A stretch of DNA of 64,000 nt from Warburgia ugandensis (lineage: Eukaryota > Streptophyta > Magnoliopsida > Canellales > Canellaceae). A program made the translations under genes and the position numbers. Positions within the stretch are counted from its first letter, which is position 1. Every line of letters begins with the position of its first letter. The DNA is taken from assembly GCA_035236585.1 (NCBI GenBank), contig CP141132.1, forward strand, positions 61,787,880 to 61,851,879, written 5' to 3'. The notes under the pieces are model-generated. The model made no database searches. It worked only from the letters and a program-made list of their open reading frames with translations, and was not told where the DNA came from. This document shows positions 11,901 through 28,017 of the stretch, piece by piece.

Positions 11901-13739
11901 TAACATCTTTAGTAGGGGTGTCAATGGATCCAAACATTTCGATCGATGTAAAAAATCTAACCTGCTTAAAACATGACTTGGACATCTCATGTTAGTCATA
12001 TGTATCTTTTGTGGATTTCCTTTGTAAAATCTAAATAATTAACAAATGAACATGAACAAAGAATCTAATCTATAGGATGATCCTAGATCTAGTTAGGATC
12101 AGCTAAATTTCAAACATATCTGACTATTTATTTACTTTTTCACATTGTTTGAAAGGTATAATTGTTATTTAAAGACAAAATCACCCTTTCATCTCTAAAG
12201 ATAAGGCAACTTTAGAAAGAAGATAAAAACTTAAAGAAGAATGAGAAATCAAAGAAAAAAGTAAGGAAACTTTATAACTTATAAGTTCTAATAGAACTTA
12301 AGATTGAGAGTCTAAGTTTGCTATACCACAAAAGAGTAATGCTTAAAGGGCATTATGATGTTTCCAAAGTATGTCGTATATATTCCCCATAATAGACACT
12401 TAAGATAGCAAAGGAGAAGATATATATATATATATATTATTCCACAATAACAAAAGTACTTTTTTATTTTTTCATATGTGTGTGTGTGTGCGCGCCTGCA
12501 CTTATCTTATTGGGATGACAAACAATCATTTTCTTTTTTGTTTTGCATAGCCCGAATCTAAAGATATATAGATGTAATCATTAAAGGTAAGGTTCAAGGA
12601 ATTTCTCTAATTAGATCATAATTGTAGCAAGGTGTAACTAATCAAAATCCATCTCTCTGTGCCCTATATTTGGGTCTCACTGTAGGATTTGGAGTTCCCT
12701 ATGGACCTTTGCCATTGAGAGGATGGAAATGGAAGTATTAGGTTGGGAAGGGGGCTTCTTTGTGTAAAAGAACAATTACTAATGCAGAGCCTTTCTAATC
12801 TTCTTATATACTAGTTTACAATTTGCGAAGATATTTCATATGGGAAGGCAAAGAAGGGAAAAAACTAAACATGGTGAAATGCTTTGTGGTTATTTATCTG
12901 ATATTTGATAATAGAAATTGGTACCAAATCCAATGATGATTTTGAGTTGAGAATGATCATGTGGGGGAAAAGGAAGTCAAGAGTTGGCAGACAGTAAAAT
13001 AGTTGGTCACCAAGGCTTGCCATCATGGAGTTTCATTAGTCATGCAAAATATGATTTCACTCTAAAGATTAGGCTTGGGGTGATGACTGCCCAGAGTTTA
13101 GGAGAACATGTGGCTAGCTAAAATTACCTTGTTCTCCCAAGTCTCTCTGGATTAGTTCAAATAGTGACCAAGTATGTAGCTGTTAGAAGAGAGGAGGAAA
13201 GGGGTAATCATAGGGTTGTATTTTACTAGAAAAGCTTAAAGAAGAAATTTCTTTGTGTCCCTTAAGCTTATTCAAACCTATTAAGATACTCATATTTCAC
13301 TAGTAAAAGAAGATAAACGGATGTGCACTTCAGAACCAAGGGTAGTGTTTGGGAAGCTCACAAGGGAATTGGCCAATGTTATCAGAATGAAAGTCTTGAA
13401 TAACAAGTTGCACTAAACAAAGCTAATCAATAACACAAGAAGCAAAATAAGGAAGATATAACCAACCAATTAGAACAACATTTGTATGGAAGACAATTAA
13501 TTACATGTCAATAAATTGCAAGATGACTAGAAATAGTTGCAATAAGATCTTATAGTCATCTGAGTTCAGTTGGGAACTTTTGTAGTACACCAAGGTGACT
13601 TAAGATAAGATTATATAGTATAGAACTCCTTTAATAACTACTCAAATGAATAGTGATGCATTTGCCAAGTTACAAACCTCACGCAGTTGCAAGCAATAAT
13701 CAAAACTCCAAATTCTTTTAGCATCTCCTTTACTATGAC
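11901..13739. other. Intergenic AT-rich DNA with short (TA)n and (TG)n runs
   Basis: Contains a short (TA)n at about 12419-12438 and a (TG)n/(CG) run at 12477-12495. No gene or RNA recognised. Some pieces may be decayed LINE sequence continuing from 11.9 kb. Confidence 0.3.
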
Positions 13740-14159
13740 TGACGAACTTGGTTTTTAAAAAACTTTTTCACAAATCTTTTCAAAAAGTGGGTCCCCAAGT
13801 TTGAAAACAATTTAGAAACAAACAGTTAAAATGTTTTCAATGAAATTTATTTAAAAACCCTGAGTGTCAACCATCAACTTACTATTTAACTATTTATGAT
13901 TCAGTTTGATATTTAAATTTTGAAAAACTAAAATAAATTATTATGTTACATGTTTTCAAGTAAATCTTTTAAAAACAAGTTTACTTCTTCACGACTTATC
14001 CAATCAGCAACAACTGTACTTACATCATTAAAAATCAAGTCTAGATACTATAGTTGTACATATGCAGTCCATGTAGAATTAAAATATACCCTTAAATAAA
14101 GATGTCTAGATTAGCTACTCACCTAATTCCTCATCAGTCCTGTTTGTCTCTCAATATAT

Positions 14160-14188
14160 GAGGCATTGCAAAAACAACGCAATGCCTC
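14160..14188. repeat. 10-bp perfect hairpin in inverted LTR-like block
   Basis: gaggcattgc, a 9-base A-rich loop, gcaatgcctc: the same stem as at 4954-4981, supporting kinship of the two blocks. Confidence 0.6.
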
Positions 14189-14607
14189 AGCTAGCCATGC
14201 TTGGTAGGAGAATAAGATGTATATGATAAAGACTTCATAAAAATGTAGTTTATCAAGTTTTCCATGCACAAGTCTGTGTCAAATATATGTGCTTCCAAAC
14301 ATGTTAATGAGGTTTGCATAATCCTCTCAACAATTATTGTAAGTTATCAAGAAAATTTCAGGATATTCTCAAATAAATCCCACGCATAATCTAACAATAA
14401 AATCATAATGAAGTTATCATTCATGATCTTAAGATAGAATAATCATCAATATCATCAAATATCTTAAATATGTGAAGCTACTAAATATAGTTAAGAGTAA
14501 TCACACCATCGGCATACAGGGCCTACAATCATCCTATCAATACTGAGTATACAAAATGGTTATGAGCTCATACTAGTCACATCGTTGTGCCACATAGTCA
14601 CGGGTAT

Positions 14608-14790
14608 TGTTACTTAGCCATGATCATAGCACCTAGATTCCAGATACTGTCACTCAGTCGTGATCGTAGAATCTGAATCCTCAAGCAAAACTAAGCACAC
14701 ATGCTGTCACTCAGTCATGATCATAACATCTAGATTCTCAAGGAAAACTAAGTACACATGCTGTTACTTAGTCATGATCACAGCACTGTG
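14608..14790. repeat. 57-bp minisatellite, about three units
   Basis: Units starting at about 14608, 14648, 14705 and 14762 share tgtcactcagtcatgatcat, agattctcaag and aaactaagtacaca. The last full spacings are both 57 bp; the first unit is shortened to 40 bp. Confidence 0.7.
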
Positions 14791-16160
14791 CAAAAATCAT
14801 GAACTACTATGCCACAATGCCCATCCCATGCATCGAGATCCACTGCCATGTTCCTGCTAACACCACATGCAAGATACCCGTCACTACCTCGCATGAGAGG
14901 AAGCAAATTGCGGCATGGGGCATACCCATGATTTCCACACCCGAATTTAGCCCCTTGGGCAAGGTGTCTATAATATATCAATGATCTCACAGGGGCAGGT
15001 GGCCAACCCTATTACCCTCCTAGTTATAGTATCCACCAAGCCCATGCTTGTTTAAAAACAAAACCATCAGGCTTCCATGCTTGAACATATCAAAATCCTT
15101 AAGCTACATGCCCATCCAATAGAAATCCATATAAATCATATGCGTAATTGGTACCCTATACCAAGTCAAACCTATCTGACCTTTTTGTCAAATCACATAA
15201 ATATCGATCATGCAATATGATTTTTAAGTCGTGCCTTTTAAATAGATGTCATGCAAATCAAACATGAATTCATGATGCATCATAATAATGGTAATATAAT
15301 ATGCCATATAATAATTGTCACATGTATAACAAATCATAGAAGTTTTCAATTTAAAATAATTCATGCCACATAAGTCTCATGGTAGAATTTAATTCACACC
15401 GTGCTTAGAAAAAGATCGTGCAAGTTGGAAATTTGCATCTTAAATTTCACCTACCTCAAATATAGTAATCGATCCTTTTAGCACATGTATTCTCCTTAAT
15501 CTGTATGATTTTGTGTAATTTTCAAATTACAAGTATGATGTACCATCAATTTCTACTCTATTTTTTCAATTTCTAACTCATATAACCCTTAATCATCTTA
15601 ATTTTTGATGATCTTTCATTTATTCATACCTGATCATAGCCCAATTTGCTTAACTCTTATATGATCCTCAAATCCTAGCCGTTGATTAAAGATCAATGAT
15701 CCAGCTCGCTTGATTTCTCCTTTATCTCAATTAATCTATTACTTATAGATTGTTTTTCTCACTTTACTATACTTGATCCTTCGATCTGATGTTTGAATCA
15801 AGTTTTGATAAGTTAGATCTAGGGTTTCTAACCATTCCCTAAGTCAAATTCTATTTATCTCAGTGTTAGCAATCAATCTAACCGTTAAATTGGCCTAATT
15901 GCTTAATATCGAGCTTGATCAGATGTAATCATACTAAATTTCTATGTTTTATATGATTTAATTTCATATCTAAAAATTTATGTATTGATCTGGTGGTTAG
16001 ATTCGATTTTAATTGTTCAGATCGATGATTCTACTTTCTAATTGTAAAATTTTACTATTTTGATTTATTTGGTTGATCTGATTACAAGTTAGTATATGTT
16101 TTGTGTTTAGATGATAATGTATTTTGTTACAATTTGATGATCAAGATTTGCTCAAATCCT

Positions 16161-18759
<2,599 letters not shown>

Positions 18760-18765
18760 AGCTTT

Positions 18766-18785
18766 TGGCACCATTGTTGAGGATC
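18766..18785 (+). promoter_or_regulatory. Primer-binding site (tRNA-Asp type) of the retrotransposon
   Basis: tggcaccattgttgaggatc lies seven bases after the 5' LTR end. The usual Athila/Tat primer site is complementary to the tRNA-Asp 3' end, and this copy differs from it only by G/C to A/T changes of the kind methylcytosine decay produces. Confidence 0.75.
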
Positions 18786-19974
18786 CATAACGATGTTTTC
18801 ATAAAATTTAATAAAAATTAGAAAAATGAAAAAGAGGAATTGTATTAGTTTAACATTTTAGGCATTTTTAGGTGTATTTTTTTTATTTTTTATTTATGCA
18901 TAATCACTCTATTTTCTAAATTTTGGTACTTATTTTTATTTTTAATTTTTTTAACAAATTTGGCAAAGGAGTAGTGGTGGCGATCTTGTGGACCAAAACT
19001 TCTCCAAATTAGAATTTATTTGCTTGCCTAGATTAGTTTTTTTATTTCTTTGAGTGAAACTCGTAATGAGGCTCAATTGTAATTTATAATTTATTTTAAT
19101 TTTAATTTTAAAAGGGTTATATTAAAACTGGGCAAGTATATGGTAAGGTGACCCACACTTGATCTTTATTAGAAACCCCATTGTAAGTTTCTCTCTCTTT
19201 TTATTTTTTTAGTATAGTTGCATTTAGAATGATTTTACATTGTTTAGTAGTATAATTGCATATAGATAACATATTTGATAACTGTTGCATTTTAGGGTTT
19301 GCATTAGTTTATTATTTTTAATTGCATTTTTAAGGAACGTTTATTGCTTTAAGGTGATTTATATGTTGATCGAACTGCTATAGAATATGAAAATTTATTA
19401 GTAAGGGCACTCGACCCCATAAGATCAAGGGTGGATTTAATCACCACCTCTTGACTCACTTAGGATAATCACCACAACCACGCAACTTAACCTTGTAATT
19501 AATTAAAAGAGACATATAGAGGTCCTTAAATACTTGTAGGACCCTCTTACAAAGATATGATCTATTGTCACTCTAGTGGCTTCTAAGCGCCATAGTTATA
19601 GTGGGTGTCTTAAAATCCAAGTGATTTTCCTATGTCTTCCATTGACATCAGTTGCGGTCTAAATGCCTCTTGACATGAGAATTATATTAACCACTTTAGA
19701 GCATAACTCAACTGGTAAGTAGTAGTCAAATGTAAAAGAGATGAGGAGAATTAGATGAGGCTAATCTAAAAGCATCCCCCCCCCCCATAAATTCAAGAAA
19801 ATCAAAATATTTCTGCTTGTTAGCCTAAAGGATTGTTTGATTGTGTTCTTTGTTTGTGCATCATTCTAGGAATTTAGGTTGCATCATTTAGAGTAGTTTT
19901 ATTTTGCAAAATAAAAAAATAAAAAAGGAGAAAAAAAAGGCTTTCGGTATATGCACTCTTAGAGATGTGACAAA

Positions 19975-21480
19975 ACTGGAAGGTTAATCAAGTATGACCA
20001 AAATGACATACAATCAGATCGGTCTACATTAATGTCTTATCAACGATCAAGGGGTAACTCGCCTTATGGTAGTCAAGGCCCTCCATTCATCATGGATGAG
20101 GACCCACCACCTCTAATAGATGATGAATATCAACCTCCACAAAGGAGGAATAATCATTTACCAAATAGAAATTGGAGAAGATATAATAATAGAGAATGGG
20201 ACCAACAGAGTGAACGTGGGGATAATGATGGTTATCAAAACTTGCGTGGCAGAACTTTAAAAGACTACCTTCAATCTACATGCACCTGTACCCCATCCCG
20301 TGTCATTCTTCCTTCAAATGTTGGTGTGTTATAATTAAAAACAAAAGTAATCCAATGACTTTCCAAAATTCATGGTTTAGACAATGAAAGTCTTTACTTA
20401 CACCTTAAAGAGTTTAATGAGGTATGTGATACCCAACGAATACAAACATTGGTTTAGATACTGTTAGGCTTAAACCTTTTTCCTTTCTTTTTAAAGGAAA
20501 AAAGTTAGAATGTGGTCAGCAGGTTCCATAAGGAACTAGAATGAAATGATTAGGGAATTCTTGAAAAAGTTTTTCCCTATGCATAAAATAAATACACTCC
20601 ACTAAAAAATCATGAACTTAGAAGGATAAAGAGTCATTCTACCAATGCTAAAAAAGGTTCGAGGATCTTTTACTGAATTGCTGACATCATGGATATGAAC
20701 CATGGTTCATCATCAGCTTCTTTTATAAAGGACTTAATTCTGACATGCATCAGTTCGTAGAGATAATGCACAATGGTAACTTCTTAAATAAACAACCAAA
20801 TGAGGTGGAAGAGTATTTGGAATGGCTAGCTAAAAGTGTGCAGACCTGGGCTAACTCAGAAAGAGTAGAACATCCAAAATAAACCCAAGCCCACCACCAC
20901 ATCAGCTAGGGGAGGCATGTATGCCATGTTTGACAAAGATGAACTTAATGCTAGAGTAGCATCCCTAGCTAGAAAAGTTAGAAGCCATAAAAATGGAAAA
21001 GAAAAACTCAAATAAGGATGAATAAGTGTGTAGCATCTATGAAAGTACTACACATCTTACTTAGGAATTTCCTACCATTCTAGTATTTCAAGAGTTAATT
21101 CATGATCAAGTTAATGCACTTAATACTTGTAAAAGACCTTTCTCCCCATACTTAGAGGCTTACAACCCAACTAGAGAAACTATCTAAATTTCAATTGAAG
21201 AAATGGACCTATTGCTAATGTCTCACAACTAGGCCCATACTAGCCTCACCAACAAAACTAAGGACTTCTTGCCCTACTCCCATACCAAACTCATCAACCT
21301 CCTACTTCTAGAGCTTACTTGCACCCACCAAAAAGGCCTGTAGATGATAATATCCATCAACTCATTCAAAACTAGGAAAGGAAAACTTCTCAGTTAAAAG
21401 TCCAATTAAAACAAACTAATCAGTTTATTAATGAAATAAAAAATATGATGAGTCAATGGATGCAAAATATGAAAAAAGGA
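19975..21480 (+). pseudogene. Retrotransposon gag remnant
   Basis: The clearest open stretch is 20032-20334, a proline/asparagine/arginine-rich N-terminal region ending in LKDYLQSTCTCTPSRVILP, which corresponds to the conserved Athila gag start. Downstream pieces continue the gag alignment (HGLDNESLYLHLKEFNEVCD near 20360-20430) but with many in-frame stops. Structural protein of the virus-like particle in active relatives; not functional here. Confidence 0.65.
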
Positions 21481-21699
21481 AAGTTTCTAGCTTAACCATA
21501 AGCAAACCCTAAGGGAGTGCATGCGAATAGCAATAATATATCTAATGCATCATCAAGCTCTACTATGAAACAAACTAAAGCTGTTACCATTCTTAGGAGT
21601 GGCAAAAGAATTGAGAAGGATGAGCCACAAAAGACCAAACATGTAGAAAAATCCTCTAAAGTCAAAGAAAATTCTAAATAGAAGGACCCCATTTCAACT

Positions 21700-23460
21700 A
21701 TTGACCCATACTATCCCTATTCCATTTCCTTAGAGGTTGCATCAAGCTCCAAAGTTTGCCTATAATGATGATATTTTAGAGATTTTCAAGCAAATTAAGA
21801 TCAACACATCATCTTAGACAATAAAACAAATCCCATCATATGCTAAATTCTTAAAAGACCTCTACACCATAAAAAGAATAATAAATGTTCAAAAGAAGGC
21901 ATTTTTTACTGAACAAGTTAGTTCAATACTTCAACATCATATATTGCCAAAATATAGGTTGCCCCACTCTTACTTGCAGTATTGACAATTATAATATTAA
22001 TTAATATTTGCTTGATTTGGGATCTAGTGAGAACCTACTGTCGTACTCGGTATATGAATAGTTAGGTTTGGGTGAGCTGAAACCTACTTCCACTACACTT
22101 CAGCTAGCTGATCATTCTATGAAGATAGAAAGAGGGGTAATAGAAGATGTGCTTGTCTAGGTAGAATAGTTTTGCTTCCCTGTAGATTTTCTTACTTTGG
22201 ATACACAACTGATGGTGAATGAGAACAATGAAATAGTAGTTATCTTGGGATGACCATTTTTTGTTACATCCAATGCCTTATGAAACTGTCTTTTGGTAAT
22301 ATGACATTAGAGCTAAACATCTTCAACATTTGTAAGCAACCTGGTGAACTCACTAATGACTTACATTGTGTTAACATAATAAATTCAGTTGTGCAAGATC
22401 ATTTTCAATCATCTTCCTTGTCGGACTCACTTAAGGCTTGTTTGGCCTACTTTAATGAGTTCAATGAGAATGCATTAATAGAGGAAATTAATGACCTCCT
22501 CGATTTTGTTCATATAATGGATACAGCAAAATGGAAACCTCATTTCAAGGAACTTCCACTGAAGGAGTCCACTCCCATTCCATCATTAGTAGAGCCTCAT
22601 AAGCTTGAATTGAAATCTCTACCATAAGATTTAAAATATGCCTAGTTAGGAGAAAAAGAGACTTTTCTTGTGATAATTTTCTCCCAATTAGAAACATCTT
22701 AGGAGGAACAGTTAATAAACACTTTAAAAGAACACAAAGGTGCTATAAGATGGACCATTGTTGATATAAAGGGCATTAACCCTTTAATTTGTACCCATAG
22801 AATATATCTAGAGGATGATCTAAACTATGTTATCAAATGCAATGAAGGGAAAACCCTAATATGAAAAATGTCGTTAGAGCAGAAGTCCTTAAGTTGCTTA
22901 ATATGAGAATCATCTATCCCATAAGTGATAGCAAATGGGTAAGTCCAACTTATGTAGTTCCAAAGAAGTTTGGAGTGACAGTGAGACAGTGATCACTAAT
23001 GCCAACAATAAATTAATTCTCATTAGAGTTACCACTTATCAGTGTATTGACTACAAAAAATTGAATGTTGTCATTATGAAGGACCATTTTCCTTTGCCTT
23101 TTGTTGATCAAATGTTAAAAAGGGTTGCATGACATCGGTACTATTGTTTTCTAGATGGTTACTCATGGTATAACAGATAGAAATTGCACCTGAAGATCAA
23201 GAAAAGACCACATTTACATGCCCTTTTAACACTTTTGCTCACAAAAGAATTCCATTTGGATTATGTAACTCTCCTACCACGTTCCAACTCTGCATGTTGA
23301 ATATTTTTAGTGATATGGCAAGAGAGAATCTTAGAGGTTTTCATGGATGACTTTTCTGTTTTTGATGATTCATTTGACACATGCCTTGAAAATCAAAGAA
23401 AAGTCTTAAGTCATTGTAAAGAAAAGAACTTAGAGTTTAATTGGGGGAAAATGTCTTTTC
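21700..23460 (+). pseudogene. Protease and reverse transcriptase remnant
   Basis: Protease-like pieces lie near 21950-22250 (the usual catalytic D-G-A-S region is unrecognisable). The linker 22250-22627 is open, with EEINDLLDFVHIMDTAKWKP typical of Athila polyproteins. RT starts near 22870 (EVLKLLNMRIIYPISDSKWV, VVPKK, DYKKLN), followed by frame changes. The catalytic Y-DD region near 23335-23370 reads only in a shifted frame (MD-DFSVF-like). Inactive. Confidence 0.65.
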
Positions 23461-24187
23461 ATGTTTCCTAAGGGAATTGTCCTAAGCAACATAGTGTCAT
23501 TCAAAGGTATAGAGGCAAATAAAGTCAAAGTTGACCTAATTACCAATCTATCAATTTCCAAATCTGTTAAGGATATTGGCTTTTTTCTAGGTCATGCAGG
23601 ATTCTATAAGAAGTTTATTAAAGATTTTAGGGTAATATCTAGACCATTGTATCACCTTCTTACAAAGAATACCCCTTTTGAGTGGACTAATAATTGTCAG
23701 AAAGCTTTTACAAAGTTGAAAGATAAGTTGACCACTGCACCTATCATGCAATCACCTTATTGGAGTTTACCCTTTAAAATTATGTGTGATGCTAGTAATT
23801 ACACTGCAAGAGCTGTGCTAAGGCAGAGAAAAGAGAAAAAACCATATGTCATCTACTATGCAAGTAGGACCTTGAATAACACTCAGATGAACTATTCCAC
23901 TATAGAGAATGAACTCTTAACAACTCTTTTTGCCTTTGATAAGTTTAGGTCTTACTTAGTGAGATCTAAAATGGTCATATTCACTGATCATTCGGGCCTT
24001 GTATCGTCTTTACATGAAAGATGCTAAGCCTAGACTAAGTAGATGGATTTTTCTACTCCGAGAGTTTGACATTGAAATAAAAGATAAGAAAGGAGCAGAA
24101 AATGTTATAGCTGATCACTTGTCTCGCCTGGTACTAACAAAACCTTTGGATGAATTGCCAATTAAGGATACTTTCCTCGATGAGTAA
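23461..24187 (+). pseudogene. RT thumb and RNase H remnant
   Basis: The open frame 23461-24027 contains GHAGFYKKFIKDFRVISRPL and FEWTNNCQKAF, typical of Ty3/gypsy RT connection, then MCDASNYTARAVL (first RNase H Asp), YYASRTLNN, YSTIENELL (Glu) and FTDHSGL (second Asp region). The frame is broken near 24000 and resumes as [19 protein letters not shown] and ADHLSRL. This is the best-preserved coding part of the element. Confidence 0.8.
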
Positions 24188-24259
24188 CTTTTTTATGTTT
24201 TCCATCCTACCTAGTTTGCCAATACTGCGAATTATTTAGTCACAGGGAAGATTCCTAAA

Positions 24260-25500
24260 CATTGGAATAAATAAGAAAAGAAAAAATTCTTTTCCAATAT
24301 TAAGTACTACTTTTGCTATGATCCATATCTATTTAAGTATTGCCCAGATCAAATAATTAGGAGATGTGTATCTAACTTAAGGAAACCTAGTGTTATCTCC
24401 TTTTGTCACTCAGAAGCATGCAATGGATATTTTTTTGCATAGAAAAGAGCTGCAAAGTTTTTTACACTGTGGTTTCTACTAGCCTTCATTATTTAAAGAC
24501 ACACGCATTCTATAAAGCTTGTGAGCGATGTCAAAAGTTAGGAGGAATAAACTGTAGGAATATGATGCCTCTCAACCTTATCCTTGTCATAGAAGTTCTT
24601 GATTGGTGGGGCATTGATTTCATGGGGCCATTCCCACTTTCTTTTGGCTACATTCATATATTCTTAGCTGTAGACTATGTTTCTAAGTGGATTGAGGTTA
24701 TCCCATGTAGGTACAATGATCACAAAATAGTTGTTAAATTCTTAAAAGAAAACATCTTTTCTAGATTTGGGACCCTTCGAGCCATTATAAGTGATAATGG
24801 TACACATTTTTGTAACAAGCCATTTGAAGCACTCGTGAAAAATTTTAACATTACCCATAAAGTTTCAACGATGTAGCACCCACAAACAAGTGGACAAGTT
24901 GAAGTATCTAATCTAGCCATAAAACAAATATTTCAAAAGACAGTTAATCTGGATTGTAAGGTTTGGTCTTTTAGACTGACCAATGCGCTCTAGGCTTACA
25001 TGACTGCACATCGAACCTCGATTAATATGTCTTCTTATATTATTATATATGCTAAGGCTTGTCATTTGCCTATGGAATTGGAACATAGAGCTTACTAAGC
25101 AATAACGTCCTTTAATTTCAATATGGATAAAGCAGGCTCACGTAAAAAGCTCCAACTTAATGAGTTGGAAGAGATTAAGCAGGAAGCTTATGAGAGTAAT
25201 AGGATATACGAAGAAAAGATGAAAGTTTTTTGTGATAAAAATATAATGAGAAAATAATTTACTCCAAACTAGAAGGTTTTGCTTATAATTCTAAGCTCCG
25301 CTTATTTTCAAGTAAGCTTAGATTTTGATAGATCGGTCCATATACAATAAAAAGAAAATTTTCCAAATGGGACTGTTGAGATTGAGGATGCTGGCGCTGA
25401 CCATACTTTCAAAGTGAATGGTCAACCTTTAAAGCCTTTCCTATGATATGAGAATCCAGAAGTTGAGTCCACAACTTTGGAGAATCCTGTTTATTAGGAT
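24260..25500 (+). pseudogene. Integrase remnant
   Basis: Zinc-finger remains near 24400-24540 (the second half CERCQKLGG is intact). The core follows: WWGIDFMGPFP (first Asp), VDYVSKWIEVIP, FSRFGTLRAIISDNGTHFCN (second Asp), then [12 protein letters not shown] after a stop (Glu position). Downstream LNELEEIKQEAYESN and a C-terminal stretch to FKVNGQPLKPFL. Several stops (for example at 24874). Inactive. Confidence 0.8.
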
Positions 25501-27105
25501 TGAGTGGATTTGATCCCTTTATAACGTCTTTGGTATTATTTTTTACATCTCCCATATGCATTTTAGTCCTACTTTTTAAACATGGGGGACAAAGTTTATT
25601 TTAGGTTGAGGGTGTAAAATTCTAGCAAATTCTAGTTTTTGTTAGTTTTAATTTTCTTAATTTAAAAATTTTTGAAATTTTGCTTTTGTTTTTTTTGAAA
25701 ATTTTTAGGTCAATTCCTACACTATGATGAGAATTGGATATTCTGAAGTGTAGTCTAGTTAATTTTGGCTTATTAATGAAATTAAACATGATTAATTCAT
25801 CATTTTAAAATTGAACATGACTAATTCATCATTTTATTCATTTTCTAAAGTATTCATAACTTAGAGATCCTTAAGAAATTTAGTAGAGACTTATAACCGA
25901 AGTGAGTTTTAGAGCCATTCATTCTTTTTGAGATGTTATAAATATTCTTAATTTTCTTCAACGTACTTAGAGTAAAATTTGATCCCATTAATTCTTAAAT
26001 TTTGCTAATTACTTGAATTATTAGAATATTACCTTTAAAATTCTAGAAGTTCATTAAATCAAATAGATTATAGGAAACTTAGAAAAGGATTTAGGCCATC
26101 CTTGTTGTTAACCTAGAGATATAAAACCTACCTAAAAGTACTTTTACCATTAGTTAGTCAATTTAAGCCTTTTATATAAACCTTTTCTTTTGTCACCCAA
26201 ATTACCTTTACCCATATTAACCCAGTATATATCTCTATTACCTATTTTCTTCAAATGATAAGTTAGAGATGAATGAAGATATACTTTTAGTTGAAATAAA
26301 AGTAGAAAAGTGAATATCAAGAAAAGAAATGTTCTTTAAAGACATTCAAAAGTGTTGAAAAGAAAAGAGAAGAAGAAGAAAAGTACTAAAAAAAAGAAGT
26401 TTGAAGAATGTAAAAAAGTGAAAAAAGAAATATTTACTTCAATACAAGTAAAGAAAGAATTGTCAACTTTAGGAGAACTTTATATACCTTTATACCCTTT
26501 CTTTTGTACCTTGTCCTAAGCCTATGTTTTGTCCCAATTGAAGACCTATTGATTCTAAGATGAATATAGTCTTGATGAGGATATGGATAAATATGATTTA
26601 AAGAGTAATATTTCTAAATATTCAAAGGTAATGACATCTTATCCTTTTTTAAAGGGATCAAAATTAAATTCCTTAGTAACTCCCGTTCATTCATGAATAT
26701 ATGTGAGACAAATTTGTTTTTATTGACTCTGCTCACACACTTAAAAGTGAGATATGATTTGAACCATTTATCTAAGAGTTTCACTTCTAAGTGCATGTCT
26801 ATTAGTGAGGATTAATGTCAAAGCATAATTCAGATGGAGTTCAAAAGTTAGAAGTATACTTAGAGAGAGATTATTCTATATGTAGACTATACACTCACAC
26901 ACTCACTCTGAGATATGAGCTTAGATGAAATATATTTAGCATATATGAAGGGTTTTGAATTCTTCATTCATTTTTATTAGTTTGCTAAAGTTGATAGAGT
27001 TATTGAAGATAATTCTTTGAGAAAAAGGAGAGTTGACTTGAAAATAATTTTAGAATTTTGTAAATTGGGGTTTCATATGTTTTGCTAGGGATTAGCAAAA
27101 AAGAG
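25501..27105 (+). other. Retrotransposon 3' untranslated region with polypurine-type motifs
   Basis: The sequence catgggggacaaagtttatt (25582-25601) resembles the conserved motif after integrase in this lineage, and agcaaaaaagag directly before the 3' LTR start at 27106 is a plausible polypurine tract. In between is AT-rich non-coding sequence with A/G-rich stretches (26330-26460). Confidence 0.5.
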
Positions 27106-27947
27106 TGTGTTAAGTGTTTAATTTTGGCAAAATACCCTAAATTTAGCATTTAATTAGATAATCTAACCTACCATTTTTGTGATTTTTAGATAAAATATGA
27201 TTTTTAACTTTAATTGATCATCCAACTATTGGTTTCTAAAATTTAATTGTTAGATGATCATCAGAACTAATTAGATGGGTAATGTACGGTTTAGATGATT
27301 CTAATTTAGTTTATATTTTATAGATCAACCAAAATAAGCTTGGATGACATAGATAAAAAATAACGATGCTAGGTCATCCAAAAGAGTAAAAAGGCAAGTT
27401 GAGATGATTTTCTAAAAAAAAGAATGGGTTCTAATTGGAGAAAACGAAATCATGGAGTTGCATAATAGAAGTTGATAAGAGTTTCCAAGGTGAATACTTT
27501 TTAACCGTAGCTTGAAGGAAAGTGGGGAATTGAAATTATAAGGCAAGAAGTTTTAAAAGGAGGACTTCAGAGGGATAAAAGAAGTATGCTGAAGAGGGCA
27601 GCCACAAGGAAGACCTGCAACACCCCCCTCTTCACCGTAGGAGGATGTCCGACTATCATCCCATAGCACCCGCATCTCTCTCACGCTCGTTTCTCACTCT
27701 TTCCACATTGAACTTTCAACCCCTTCTCTCTCTCACCCGTCTCTATATCTCTCTTTGTTGACTTCTCCCTCTCCCTCGTTCCCTCTCTATCTTCTTTGGT
27801 TTTGCAACCAAGACAGCAGAAGGAAGACCTGAGTTCCCTCTGTCTCTTCCTTATTTTTTTCCCTATTCAACGTCTTTCTCCTTCCCTATTTCTCTTTGGT
27901 TAGTTGTTCTTCACCAAAGAGACTACACAGTTCACTGTAGAAGCTAC

Positions 27948-28017
<70 letters not shown>

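Larger units (their letters stand above)
13740..16160 (-). mobile_element. LTR-like block, minus orientation, relative of the 2.9-5.6 kb block
   Basis: Its reverse complement shares ordered landmarks with 2881-5583: the gaggcattgc/gcaatgcctc hairpin (14160-14188) followed by a gagaga-aaac-type word, a pair of ggtggcca-type words near 14995, and gaggtaggtgaaatt near 15450. The middle carries a 57-bp minisatellite (14608-14790). No coding sequence. Boundaries are approximate and the expected LTR terminus (tgtaacacc on this strand) was not found, so it is truncated or diverged. Confidence 0.4.
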
